DNA from: F23-B02 sp963620985
GTDB taxonomy: Bacteria > Bacillota > Clostridia > Oscillospirales > Oscillospiraceae
Reading direction: 5' to 3'
NCBI GenBank assembly: GCA_963620985.1
Contig: CAVFCI010000042.1
Location: 1-18,112, forward strand
DNA: 18,112 bases
Positions 1 to 6,578 of this stretch are shown piece after piece; the stretch's first letter is position 1, and every line of letters begins with the position of its first letter. Below the pieces are notes generated by a model, which was not told the DNA's origin, searched no databases, and saw only the letters and a program-made list of their open reading frames with translations. The position numbers were made by a program, and so were the translations under genes.

Positions 1-180
1 CTGTCAAAACTGCTTGCACCTGTCAGCTGACAATTTTCGTGTGATTTTCGGCTTTCTTTGATGCAGATGGGCTATCGCCCATCAAAGAGAAAAAGGCGAA
101 AAGCGCCGAAAAGGGGCGCTGACAGGCGGTAGGGTTCGGCTCCCGTCAGCTTACGCAGCAGCAGAGGTTTTTTGACAGTC
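1..180. repeat. Structured intergenic repeat region
   Basis: No gene is visible in this stretch. It is rich in inverted repeats: a perfect 12-bp palindrome TGTCAGCTGACA (21-32); CTGTCAGC (20-27), which can pair with GCTGACAG (118-125); a 7-bp hairpin GATGGGC/GCCCATC (66-72 and 77-83) with tetraloop TATC; and GCTGAC (118-123), which can pair with GTCAGC (145-150). The segment 150-180 is a 31-bp sequence that recurs inverted at 18029-18059 with two mismatches. This suggests a dispersed intergenic repeat or a structured RNA; the sequence alone does not decide which. Confidence 0.5.
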
Positions 181-211
181 TGTGCGGTGAAAAATGCTTT
201 TAAATTAGGGC

Positions 212-240
212 TTGTCAAGAGCCTGCTCAGGGTGTAAAAT
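212..240 (+). promoter_or_regulatory. Sigma-A promoter of tRNA-Gly
   Basis: TTGTCA (212-217), a 17-bp spacer and TAAAAT (235-240) make a good housekeeping promoter. Transcription would begin near 247, about 60 nt before the tRNA 5' end. The leader 247-307 has no other recognisable feature. Confidence 0.65.
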
Positions 241-307
241 AAGCAGCGGAGTCGTGCAGCGAGGCTCTGTGCCTTCAGCGGCTTCAGGCTACTTCAAAGC
301 ACTCCGT

Positions 308-381
308 GCGGATGTCGTCTAATGGCAGGGCATCGGCTTCCCAAGCCGACAGCGCGGGTTCGATTCCCGTCATCCGCTCCA
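308..381 (+). tRNA. tRNA-Gly (anticodon CCC)
   Basis: A full cloverleaf can be drawn. The acceptor stem GCGGATG pairs with CATCCGC, a short D arm contains the AATGGC loop, the anticodon stem TCGGC/GCCGA encloses loop TTCCCAA with anticodon CCC at 340-342, and the T arm GCGGG/CCCGT carries a TTCGATT loop. The terminal CCA is encoded (379-381). It reads GGG glycine codons. A promoter lies upstream and a strong terminator directly downstream. Its 3' end was apparently used as an insertion site (see the 81-bp direct repeats). Confidence 0.96.
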
Positions 382-450
382 ATATGCAACAAATCCCGCA
401 GCCGTTGAAGCTGCGGGATTTGCTTTATTTATCAATGCTTTGCGGGGTTT
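370..450 (+). repeat. 81-bp direct repeat, tRNA-proximal copy
   Basis: Positions 370-450 match 1213-1293 at 79 of 81 bases without gaps (mismatches at 391/1234 and near 422/1265). The repeat begins in the acceptor-stem 3' strand of tRNA-Gly, includes the CCA end, and continues through the terminator and about 28 bp beyond. This layout is typical of attL/attR left by an element integrated at a tRNA 3' end. Confidence 0.85.
391..430 (+). terminator. Rho-independent terminator of tRNA-Gly
   Basis: A 12-bp perfect stem AAATCCCGCAGC / GCTGCGGGATTT (391-402 and 410-421) with a 7-nt loop is followed by the T-rich GCTTTATTT. Confidence 0.9.
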
Positions 451-1212
451 TACCGCAAAGCAAAAAGCGCCGATAAAATACATTTTTCAGCCGGAAAAGA
501 TGCCTTTTAGCGCGCAATTTTACAGCAGTTTTACAGCAGCAAATAATGCCGCTATTCTATATTGACTTGTTATCCTCTGCACTTAGGCGAACGACTTTAG
601 GAAGCTCAGTATCTTCTCGTCCGTCCAACCGTCCCCCCTGAAGGAGTTCACCAGCTTCACGTCGCCCGGACAGCCCATCCAGTCGCGTTCCAGCTCCTCC
701 GTCGCCGTCAAGGGTCGCTCCTCCGTTGTCTGCGGTTTGAACACCTGATTGAGTTCCTGCATTTACTGTTCCCTCCTGATTACTGTCTGATGTTTCAGCA
801 TAGCCTATATTGCTTACGTTGTCAATACCGTTCGGTCTGAACGCCGCACCTATAGGATTCGCCGCTAAAGCCTTGTATCTGCTCTTGACAAGTCGCTCAT
901 TCTGTGATACCGTATTATCCGATGAGGTGCTTCGTTGCAAAGGTATAGACTTTGACGTATTCGTCGGGGTTAGTGTATCGGGACGAAGTGAAAAGGCCTT
1001 CGTGACGTGCGGAAATATACCAGCGGCGTTGGCAGCTGCCTCATTGGCAGAGTATTCCCCGTTCGTATCTTCGGGCGGGTTGATCGGCTCTGCCGATTTT
1101 TTTTGCCGTCAACGATGGCACGGCCTTGCGCACCTGCGCATTTTCTGCAACAGCCTCTGCTTCGGTGGAGTTGGACATACTCTCCTATGCTTTCTGCGGG
1201 GCTTGCTCCTGC
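451..1212. mobile_element. Probable remnant of an element integrated at tRNA-Gly
   Basis: This interval is bounded on both sides by the 81-bp direct repeats. It holds only a broken minus-strand reading frame (557-1178) and an 11-bp tandem duplication, TTTTACAGCAG twice (518-539). No integrase, transposase or terminal inverted repeat is visible, so if it was a mobile element it is now a decayed or internally deleted remnant or a passenger cassette. A simple segmental duplication followed by sequence gain is the main alternative. Confidence 0.45.
557..1178 (-). pseudogene. Frameshifted hypothetical protein gene in the tRNA-linked insert
   Basis: I do not recognise this protein. An ATG at 1176-1178 with a nearby AGGAGA starts a frame reading MSNSTEAEAVAENAQVRKAV and on to a run of eight A (minus strand; T8 at 1097-1104). 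The rest of the coding sequence lies in the +1 frame after that run and stays open to a TAG at 557-559. If the run had seven A, the two parts would join into one 206-aa protein. It is hydrophilic, rich in Ala, Ser, Asn, Gly and Asp, with a Gly/Asp-rich patch near the C-terminus, and has no membrane segment or known motif. A TTG at 938-940 could start the downstream part alone (127 aa). It may be broken, or read through by slippage on the A tract. It resembles the poorly conserved N-terminal part of a phage or conjugative-element protein, but that is only an impression. Confidence 0.4.
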
Positions 1213-1293
1213 TCATCCGCTCCAATATGCAACGAATCCCGCAGCCGTTGAAGCTGCGGGATTTTCTTTATTTATCAATGCTTTGCGGGGTTT
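1213..1293 (+). repeat. 81-bp direct repeat, distal copy
   Basis: This is the second copy of the tRNA-Gly 3' end plus terminator. It retains the CATCCGCTCCA end of the tRNA, the full hairpin (1235-1263) and the following TTTATCAATG stretch. The bases upstream no longer match the tRNA T arm, so this copy cannot make a tRNA. It ends 9 bp before the stop codon of the DivIVA-like gene, suggesting that tRNA, terminator and this gene were adjacent before the insertion. Confidence 0.85.
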
Positions 1294-1302
1294 AGAGCGC
1301 GT

Positions 1303-1761
1303 TCAGTTTTTGCCTGGGACTGTGAATATGCCGGACTCGACGAGCTCCTGAAGTCCCTTGTGCGACTCGTACATGACGAGCAGGCGGCTCTCGATGACCG
1401 CCCATTTTTCCTCTATCTCGGCATCGGCAGCAGTGAGACGCTTTGCCGCAACATCCTCGGCCTCGGCGATTATCTGCTCGGCCTGCTTCTGGACATCGGC
1501 GAAAAGCTCCTCGGCCTCCTCGTCGCGGCGCTTCATATTTTCAAGATATGTATCGACCGTGAGCTGCGCTGCGTCAAACAGGCCGCTGACCTTTGCGGCG
1601 GCTTCGGCAAGGCTTCCGCTCTCGCTTACCTTTATCTCATATCCGTTGAGCTTCGACTGAAGCTCCTCGACCTGAGCCTTGAGCTTTTCTATCTCCTGCT
1701 CCTGATCGTGCATGACCATCATCATTTCGTTTTTGGAAAGGTTCATAGCTTCATTTCTCAT
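1303..1761 (-). CDS. DivIVA-like coiled-coil protein
   Basis: A 152-aa acidic, Ala/Glu/Lys-rich protein that is almost entirely predicted coiled coil. An N-terminal heptad segment (about residues 18-45, QEQEIEKLKAQVEELQSKL) is followed by a break and a long helix rich in EEAEELFADVQKQAEQIIAEAE (about 75-130). This pattern, with the short break after the first coil and the KQAEQIIAEAE segment, is like DivIVA/GpsB-family proteins, which recognise curved membrane and organise division or polar growth. The canonical DivIVA N-terminal lipid-binding motif is not evident, so the family call is tentative; a generic coiled-coil protein is the alternative. The start is chosen by AAGGAG 7 nt before the ATG. 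It is a single-gene unit with its own promoter (1796-1824). Confidence 0.65.
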   Translation of the reverse strand: MRNEAMNLSKNEMMMVMHDQEQEIEKLKAQVEELQSKLNGYEIKVSESGSLAEAAAKVSGLFDAAQLTVDTYLENMKRRDEEAEELFADVQKQAEQIIAEAEDVAAKRLTAADAEIEEKWAVIESRLLVMYESHKGLQELVESGIFTVPGKN

Positions 1762-1795
1762 GGGTCTGCTCCTTAGTCACTAAAAAGTATTTTAT

Positions 1796-1824
1796 ATAAT
1801 ATCATCCCGCGAGGTATATTTCAA
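1796..1824 (-). promoter_or_regulatory. Sigma-A promoter of the DivIVA-like gene
   Basis: On the minus strand TTGAAA (1819-1824), a 17-bp spacer and TATTAT (1796-1801), with TG one base before the -10 box (extended -10). Confidence 0.6.
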
Positions 1825-1837
1825 CACATTTTTCGTT

Positions 1838-1867
1838 AAAAAAGCACGGCTGCGCCGTGCTTTTTTT
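1838..1867. terminator. Bidirectional terminator
   Basis: Stem GCACGGC / GCCGTGC (1844-1850 and 1854-1860) with a TGC loop, flanked by A6 on the left and T7 on the right. It lies 13 bp downstream of the SLH protein gene and would end that minus-strand transcript. Confidence 0.9.
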
Positions 1868-1879
1868 AACTGTCTGCCC

Positions 1880-4354
1880 TCAGTTTACGACGCCGGTGCT
1901 GAATGCGCGGAACATGAGGCTCACGACCTCGCAGCGGGTGCAGGCCGCATCGGGTGCAAACTGCGTTGCGGTCTTGCCCTTGGTTATATTATTTTCCGCA
2001 GCCCAGAGGATCGCCTTATAATACGGGCTGTTTGCCGAAACATCGTAGAAGCTCGTGCTCATATTGCTCGGCGAGGGCTCACCGGCATAGCGCCAGAGGA
2101 AGGTCACGAACTGGGCGCGTGTTACGGTGGCATTCGGTGAGAAGGTGCTGCCGTCTCCCGTGCCCGTGGTTATCCCCTGCTCTGTCGCCCAAATGATCGC
2201 CTTGTAGTAGGGCGCATAGGTGTTGTTATACGGGACATCGGAAAATTTCATTGTGCTGCCGACCGGTTCCGGTCTGCCCGCTGCGCGCCACAGGAACGTG
2301 ACCACCTGCGCACGGGTGCAGGGTGCTTTGGGCTTGAAATGGCTTGCATCAACGCCGGAGGTTACCTGCGGCTGGTTATAGTAGGCCCACATGACGGCGC
2401 TGTAGAACCAGTCGTTTCCGCTGATATCGTAGAAGGGATTGGGGAATCTGGCCTTGCAGCTTTCGCACACGCCGTAGCTTATGATATGGCCGGTCTTTAC
2501 CGTCTCGCTGTCCGTATAGCTGTCGCCGCAGGTCGCGCAGGTATGGGTCGTATAGCCGCCCTTGGTGCAGGTCGGCGCGGTCACGACGGCGTTATATCTG
2601 TGCGCTGCAAGCTCGCCGTATCCGTCGCCGCATTCGTCGCAGACAGCCTTATTCTTGCAGTTTGCCGTGCCGCCGGTGTGCGCGGTCTTGCGGCTGAGCT
2701 CATAGAACCTTTCATCCACGGTCAGGTTCAGCGACTCGAGCTCCGTGCGCAGATCCTCAAGGGTCTTGCCGCAGCGCTGGCAACCGAGCCAATGATACTG
2801 ATCATCGCTGCAATGGTCGATGTCCTTGACCTTGAGCGAGCCGAGGATATTATCCATGTTAAATGTGCCGTCGCGGATCATCTGCACGATCTGTGGGGTG
2901 CTCATGCCGAGGTTCAACGCAGTCTGCTTGAGATTGTTCTTGTCTATGCTGCCGAGCGTGATCGTGCCGGGGTGCAGATCGTGGCCGGTGCACTTATCGA
3001 CAAGCTCCTCCTCGGTCAGGTCGATGGTCCCCTTCTCGTCTCTGTATTTGTTCTTGCACTTGCTGCACTGGTAGTAATCTATCGTGCCGTCCTCGGTGCA
3101 GGTCTTGGGCGTGCCCTTGACAAGCTGTATATCCTTGCAGCCGCCGGAGCACTGAGCATAATAATACTCGCCCTTTTCGATGAAGGTACCGCAGTCGGCA
3201 CAGTATTTGTCGCCGGTGTAGCCCTGTGCGGTGCCGCTGGGCTTTACAGCGTTTTTATACTCGAAATTAACATGATTGGTCTTATCCAGCTCGCCGTAGC
3301 TTGCGCCGCATTTTTCGCATTCTGCCTGCGTCTTGCAGCTTGCCGTGCCGCCGGAGTGCTTGTCCGTGCCGGAGGTCTTGCCGCACATCACGCATTTTTT
3401 ATAGTGCGAGCTACCCGTATCGTCGGCCTCCCATGTATATTCGTGGTCGATCTTGTCGGTCGTAGCATCGCTTTTGCTCAGCTCGGATGTGCCTCTGGCA
3501 TCAGCGAAATACTCATCGCAGCCGGAGCAGTACCAGCACGCGACATTGCCCTTCTCGGTGCAGGTAGCGGCCTTTGCGGGCAGCTTCTGCAGATCGGTAT
3601 GGTTATTCTTGTCCTTGGTCAGACCGTTATCGAGCTTGGCGTGAGATATGGAGTTAGTGCATGCTGCATCGGTGAAATACTTTCCGCAGTCGGGGCAGTA
3701 CCAGTACTCGATATGCGGATCGCATGTGCCGTCCGATTTCTCATGATGCTCGGGATTTTTGTGCGTGCAGGTGTCGGGGTCTATACTCGGGCTTACAGAC
3801 GGCGTAGCTGTTTCAGACGGTGTGGGGCTCACCGACGGCGAGGGTGACGGCGTTGTGCCGCCTGTGACGGTCAGGGTCGCGGCCTCGCTGACCGCATAGG
3901 CGGGAGTCTTGCTTGTGCCGGAGAGAGCTCCGCCATATGCGATGCACTTAAACTGCTTTCCGTTGTCCTCTGCCTTTACGTTCTCGATGGTGTAGGTATT
4001 GCTGTCGCTGCTATCGCCGCTGATGCCGGATATCAGCTTCAGAAGAACGCCTGCGTCGATGATCGTACCGGCATCGACCCAGATATATTTCACCTTCTGG
4101 AGGTCTATTCCGCCGATGGACAGGCCTCCCTCGATCTTCGCCTCGGCTGTAAACACAGCTTTTTCGCCGACTGCAGCGGTAACGTTCTGCGGCTGCTTGG
4201 TGAAGCTTATTGTCACCGAGCTGTCGCTTCCGCTGCTGCCGCCTCCTATGATATCGCCTATGCCGCCGAGATCGACCGCCGCCATCGCGCTGAAGGGCAC
4301 GAGCGAAACGAGCATAAGGGCTGTCATAAGCAGGCTGATAATGCGTTTTTTCAT
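1880..4354 (-). CDS. Secreted SLH-anchored protein with Ig-like and Cys-rich modules
   Basis: An 824-aa surface protein. Residues 1-26 are a Sec signal peptide (MKKR, hydrophobic core, then AMAA). About 47-164 form an Ig-like domain with a TYTIENVKAEDNGKQFKCIA pattern. A Pro/Ser/Thr linker follows (about 165-192). Residues 195-635 hold a series of degenerate modules with CxxC pairs and aromatic residues (YWYCPDCGKYF, CWYCSGCDEYF, YYQCSKCKNKY, CATCGDSY), probably metal-binding. The C-terminus (from about 639) has three SLH repeats with TRAQVVTFLWR-type signatures; the third reads TRCE, a variant. SLH domains attach proteins to pyruvylated secondary cell-wall polymer. AAGGAGG lies 6 nt before the ATG. 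The ligand of the Cys-rich part is unknown. It is monocistronic, with its own promoter and terminator. Confidence 0.9.
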   Translation of the reverse strand: MKKRIISLLMTALMLVSLVPFSAMAAVDLGGIGDIIGGGSSGSDSSVTISFTKQPQNVTAAVGEKAVFTAEAKIEGGLSIGGIDLQKVKYIWVDAGTIIDAGVLLKLISGISGDSSDSNTYTIENVKAEDNGKQFKCIAYGGALSGTSKTPAYAVSEAATLTVTGGTTPSPSPSVSPTPSETATPSVSPSIDPDTCTHKNPEHHEKSDGTCDPHIEYWYCPDCGKYFTDAACTNSISHAKLDNGLTKDKNNHTDLQKLPAKAATCTEKGNVACWYCSGCDEYFADARGTSELSKSDATTDKIDHEYTWEADDTGSSHYKKCVMCGKTSGTDKHSGGTASCKTQAECEKCGASYGELDKTNHVNFEYKNAVKPSGTAQGYTGDKYCADCGTFIEKGEYYYAQCSGGCKDIQLVKGTPKTCTEDGTIDYYQCSKCKNKYRDEKGTIDLTEEELVDKCTGHDLHPGTITLGSIDKNNLKQTALNLGMSTPQIVQMIRDGTFNMDNILGSLKVKDIDHCSDDQYHWLGCQRCGKTLEDLRTELESLNLTVDERFYELSRKTAHTGGTANCKNKAVCDECGDGYGELAAHRYNAVVTAPTCTKGGYTTHTCATCGDSYTDSETVKTGHIISYGVCESCKARFPNPFYDISGNDWFYSAVMWAYYNQPQVTSGVDASHFKPKAPCTRAQVVTFLWRAAGRPEPVGSTMKFSDVPYNNTYAPYYKAIIWATEQGITTGTGDGSTFSPNATVTRAQFVTFLWRYAGEPSPSNMSTSFYDVSANSPYYKAILWAAENNITKGKTATQFAPDAACTRCEVVSLMFRAFSTGVVN

Positions 4355-4384
4355 TGTTCTCCTCCTTAGAGCATTTTCTCCACA

Positions 4385-4400
4385 GGCCGCTCACGCGGCC
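4385..4400 (-). promoter_or_regulatory. 5' leader stem-loop of the SLH gene
   Basis: A perfect 6-bp stem GGCCGC/GCGGCC with a 4-nt loop sits within the first 25 nt of the predicted mRNA. Such 5' hairpins often protect long-lived surface-protein messages from decay; that role is inferred. Confidence 0.4.
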
Positions 4401-4412
4401 AAATCCATGTTT

Positions 4413-4441
4413 ATTATACTATCTTGTCACTTTATTGGCAA
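4413..4441 (-). promoter_or_regulatory. Sigma-A promoter of the SLH gene
   Basis: Minus strand TTGCCA (4436-4441), 17-bp spacer, TATAAT (4413-4418). The predicted start of transcription is near 4406, giving a 50-nt leader. Confidence 0.75.
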
Positions 4442-4557
4442 GTGTCGGATTTTCGTCATTGTGTACATTTTTGCGTTTATGTATTTGTATATTAAGCCGC
4501 ATAAGCGCACTCGGCCTATCATATACATGGACTATGTGAGTTTGGGGAGTGGTGCAT

Positions 4558-4812
4558 GTGTACACAAATATTGAAGAGCGCGCCTGCGAGCTTGCCGAAT
4601 ATATCATCGAAAACAAGGCGACGGTAAGAGCAGCCGCGAGGCAGTTTAACATTTCAAAAAGCACCGTACACAAGGATCTCACCGAAAGGCTGAAAACGGT
4701 CAGTCCGGCACTGTATCATCAGGTGCGGGAGCTGCTTGATATCAACAAGGCCGAGCGGCACATCCGCGGCGGCATGGCGACAAGGAGAAAATATAAAGGC
4801 GAACGCGCATAA
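4558..4812 (+). CDS. spoIIID: Sporulation transcriptional regulator SpoIIID
   Basis: An 84-aa DNA-binding protein that switches mother-cell transcription during spore formation by repressing or activating sigma-E genes and promoting sigma-K expression. The helix-turn-helix spans about residues 20-45, with the hallmark stretch ATVRAAARQFNISKSTVHKD followed by LTERL. The C-terminal basic tail includes the conserved HIRGGMATRRKYK. GTG at 4558 is chosen as the start because GGGGAG (4544-4549) lies 8 nt before it and the protein then begins MYTNIEERACELAEYI, matching the family; in-frame GTGs at 4549 and 4552 overlap or abut the Shine-Dalgarno sequence. A GTATATT at 4487-4493 resembles a sigma-E -35 box, but no good -10 partner was found. 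The family is usually followed by mreB; here it is not. Confidence 0.95.
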   Translation: MYTNIEERACELAEYIIENKATVRAAARQFNISKSTVHKDLTERLKTVSPALYHQVRELLDINKAERHIRGGMATRRKYKGERA

Positions 4813-5005
4813 AAAAACTCCTGCCCAAAAGGCCGGTTGAGATAAGAAAACATACGCCCGAAACGGCACAGCAGGCACGAATGTCTGCGTTGCTGCGGCT
4901 TGGTATACACAAAGTATGCCTGCGCCGCCGCGCCTTGACCCCGCACCTGCTGAGCCCTTTCGGGTGCTTGCAGTTTTGAGCGAGGGATTTTTCGTTCAGA
5001 CAAAA
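4813..5005. other. Structured intergenic segment downstream of spoIIID
   Basis: About 190 bp with no convincing gene but several possible hairpins: GGTATAC/GTATGCC (4902-4908 and 4914-4920), CAGCA/TGCTG, and GCACC/GGGTGC near 4944-4968. Read on the minus strand it ends in a weak hairpin and a run of seven T next to the spoIIID stop codon. It could be a small structured RNA or an intergenic repeat. Short frames across it look like shadows. Confidence 0.3.
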
Positions 5006-5010
5006 TAACA

Positions 5011-5048
5011 AAATCTCGGCAATACTTTGCGTATTACCGAGATTTTTT
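5011..5048. terminator. Bidirectional Rho-independent terminator
   Basis: Stem AAATCTCGGcAATAC / GTATTaCCGAGATTT (5011-5025 and 5031-5045, one mismatch) with a TTTGC loop and six T on the plus strand. On the minus strand it lies 88 bp beyond the CoA-transferase stop and carries a T-rich tail, so it may serve both directions. Confidence 0.85.
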
Positions 5049-5135
5049 ATGCAGTATGGGCGGAAAAGAGCCGCTCAAAACCGTGCGCTTTCTTGTCTCA
5101 GCCGGCCTAATGGTAGGAGCTTTTTCGTATAAGCA

Positions 5136-6443
5136 TCAGATGATTATGCCGCGCTTTTTGGCTTCAAAGCTGAGCTCGTCGCGGAAATCGGGATGGGCGA
5201 TGGCAATGAGCTGGCGTGTGCGCTCGCCGAGGCTGCGGCCACGCAGATGCGCAATGCCGTACTCGGTGACGATGTAGTCAACGTCGTTCTTCGAGGTGGT
5301 GCATACAGCGCCCGGGGTAAGGATGGGCTTTATCTTGCTTATCGTGCCGCCCTTTGCGGTGGAGGTGAAGGCAATAAAGCTCTTGCCGCCCTTGGACTGG
5401 CATGCGCCGCGAACGAAGTCGATCTGGCCGCCGGAGCCGGACATGTGCTTTGTGCCGACAGACTCCGCGCAGACCTGACCGAAGAAGTCAACCTCGATGG
5501 CAGCGTTTATGGATATCATATTGTCGTTCTTGCAGATGACGTTGGGATCGTTGACGTAATCGACGGGCAGTATCTCCATTGCAGGGTTATCGTCCACATA
5601 GTCGTAGATCCTCTTGGAGCCGTAAGCGAAGGTCGTGACGGTCTTGCCGCGGTGGATCTGTTTTTTGGAGTTGTTGACAGCGCCGCACTCAATGAGCTCG
5701 ACCATGGAGTCTGTGAACATCTCGGTATGTATGCCGAGGTCGTGCTTTGATTTGAGCGCCATGCCGGTAGCGTCGGGAATAGCGCCGATGCCGAGCTGGA
5801 TGCACGCGCCGTCGGGTATCTGCTCTGCAATGAGGTTGCCTATGGTCTGGCTGACCTCGTCGATGACGACGGGAGGCAGGACGGGCAGCTCGTGGTTATA
5901 CTCGACTATAGCGTCAACCTGAGAAACATGGAGCTGAGTTCCGCACAGGCATCTGGGCTGCTCCTCGTTTACCTCGACGAATATTCTCTTTGCCTTGTCG
6001 ATCATTGCCTCGGCGTAGGAGCCGTTGAGTGCAAGGCTGAAGTAGCCGTGGCTGTCCATGGGCGAGACCTCGACGCAGAAGGCATCGTACTCGTACTCGG
6101 CGCGGATGTGGCGCGGTATATCGCGGTAATAGGTCGGCAGGATATCCGCCCAGCCGCCGTTTACGGCCTTGCGGGCATAGCCGGAGCTGAACCACGAGAA
6201 GCCTGTCATCTTGCCGAAGAGCTCGGGGTCGGTGTAAAACTCAAAGGGGTATGCGTCAAGAAGGGTCTGCACCTGAACGCCCTTTACGTCGCTGCTCTTG
6301 ACTCTTGCGCTGATTGCGTTCATAATTGCCGGTGTCTGCGAGGGTGCGGTATCCATGCCCAGGACCCAGCCGGATTCCACCTGCTTTGCAAGCTCCTCCG
6401 CACTTATAAGTTTTTCAGCGTATAATGCTTTAAAATCGGTCAT
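5136..6443 (-). CDS. CoA-transferase of the acetyl-CoA hydrolase/transferase (Cat2/AbfT/But) family
   Basis: A 435-aa cytoplasmic enzyme that moves CoA between an acyl-CoA and a carboxylate, typically with acetate as partner. Visible motifs: a glycine-rich QLGIGAIPDA (about 216-225), the catalytic glutamate in GIHTEMFTDSMVEL (Glu241), a GSGGQIDFVRGA signature (about 336-347) and the conserved end TEYGIAHLRGRSLGERTRQL. The length fits 4-hydroxybutyrate and butyryl-CoA:acetate CoA-transferases. The substrate cannot be fixed from sequence; butyrate, 4-hydroxybutyrate and propionate are all possible. ATG at 6443 is preferred over an upstream in-frame GTG because AGGAG lies 8 nt before it. It is monocistronic, with a good promoter (6485-6513), divergent from dapF. 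Involvement with the dehydratase operons is possible, but they are not linked in one operon. Confidence 0.9.
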   Translation of the reverse strand: MTDFKALYAEKLISAEELAKQVESGWVLGMDTAPSQTPAIMNAISARVKSSDVKGVQVQTLLDAYPFEFYTDPELFGKMTGFSWFSSGYARKAVNGGWADILPTYYRDIPRHIRAEYEYDAFCVEVSPMDSHGYFSLALNGSYAEAMIDKAKRIFVEVNEEQPRCLCGTQLHVSQVDAIVEYNHELPVLPPVVIDEVSQTIGNLIAEQIPDGACIQLGIGAIPDATGMALKSKHDLGIHTEMFTDSMVELIECGAVNNSKKQIHRGKTVTTFAYGSKRIYDYVDDNPAMEILPVDYVNDPNVICKNDNMISINAAIEVDFFGQVCAESVGTKHMSGSGGQIDFVRGACQSKGGKSFIAFTSTAKGGTISKIKPILTPGAVCTTSKNDVDYIVTEYGIAHLRGRSLGERTRQLIAIAHPDFRDELSFEAKKRGIII

Positions 6444-6484
6444 TTTTAACACTCCTGAAACAATATTGCGTCTAAGCTGGTGAT

Positions 6485-6513
6485 ATTATATAATAGTATG
6501 TCGGCAAATTCAA
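6485..6513 (-). promoter_or_regulatory. Sigma-A promoter of the CoA-transferase gene
   Basis: Minus strand TTGAAT (6508-6513), 17-bp spacer, TATAAT (6485-6490). Confidence 0.7.
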
Positions 6514-6544
6514 GTATCGAACGAGCCTTATTAGGCGAAATCAC

Positions 6545-6550
6545 TATAAT
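6545..6550 (+). promoter_or_regulatory. Candidate -10 box of dapF
   Basis: TATAAT stands 28 bp before the dapF start codon. No clear -35 partner is visible at 16-18 bp, so the promoter may be weak or activator-dependent. Confidence 0.4.
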
Positions 6551-6578
6551 TTATTTTCTAACGAACATGGAGGTCAAT

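Noticed and set aside
810..1351. Two overlapping plus-strand frames across the tRNA-linked insert
   Set aside because: Both run through the terminator hairpin of the distal repeat copy and lack ribosome-binding sites. The minus-strand frame has a more protein-like composition.
2339..3847. A 502-codon plus-strand open frame opposite the SLH protein
   Set aside because: The minus-strand gene shows a signal peptide, Cys-rich modules and SLH repeats; this frame shows none and lacks a start site.
4494..4503. The string TAAGCCGCAT, present before spoIIID and again near 17980
   Set aside because: A 10-base match is expected many times by chance in a window of this size, and the contexts differ.
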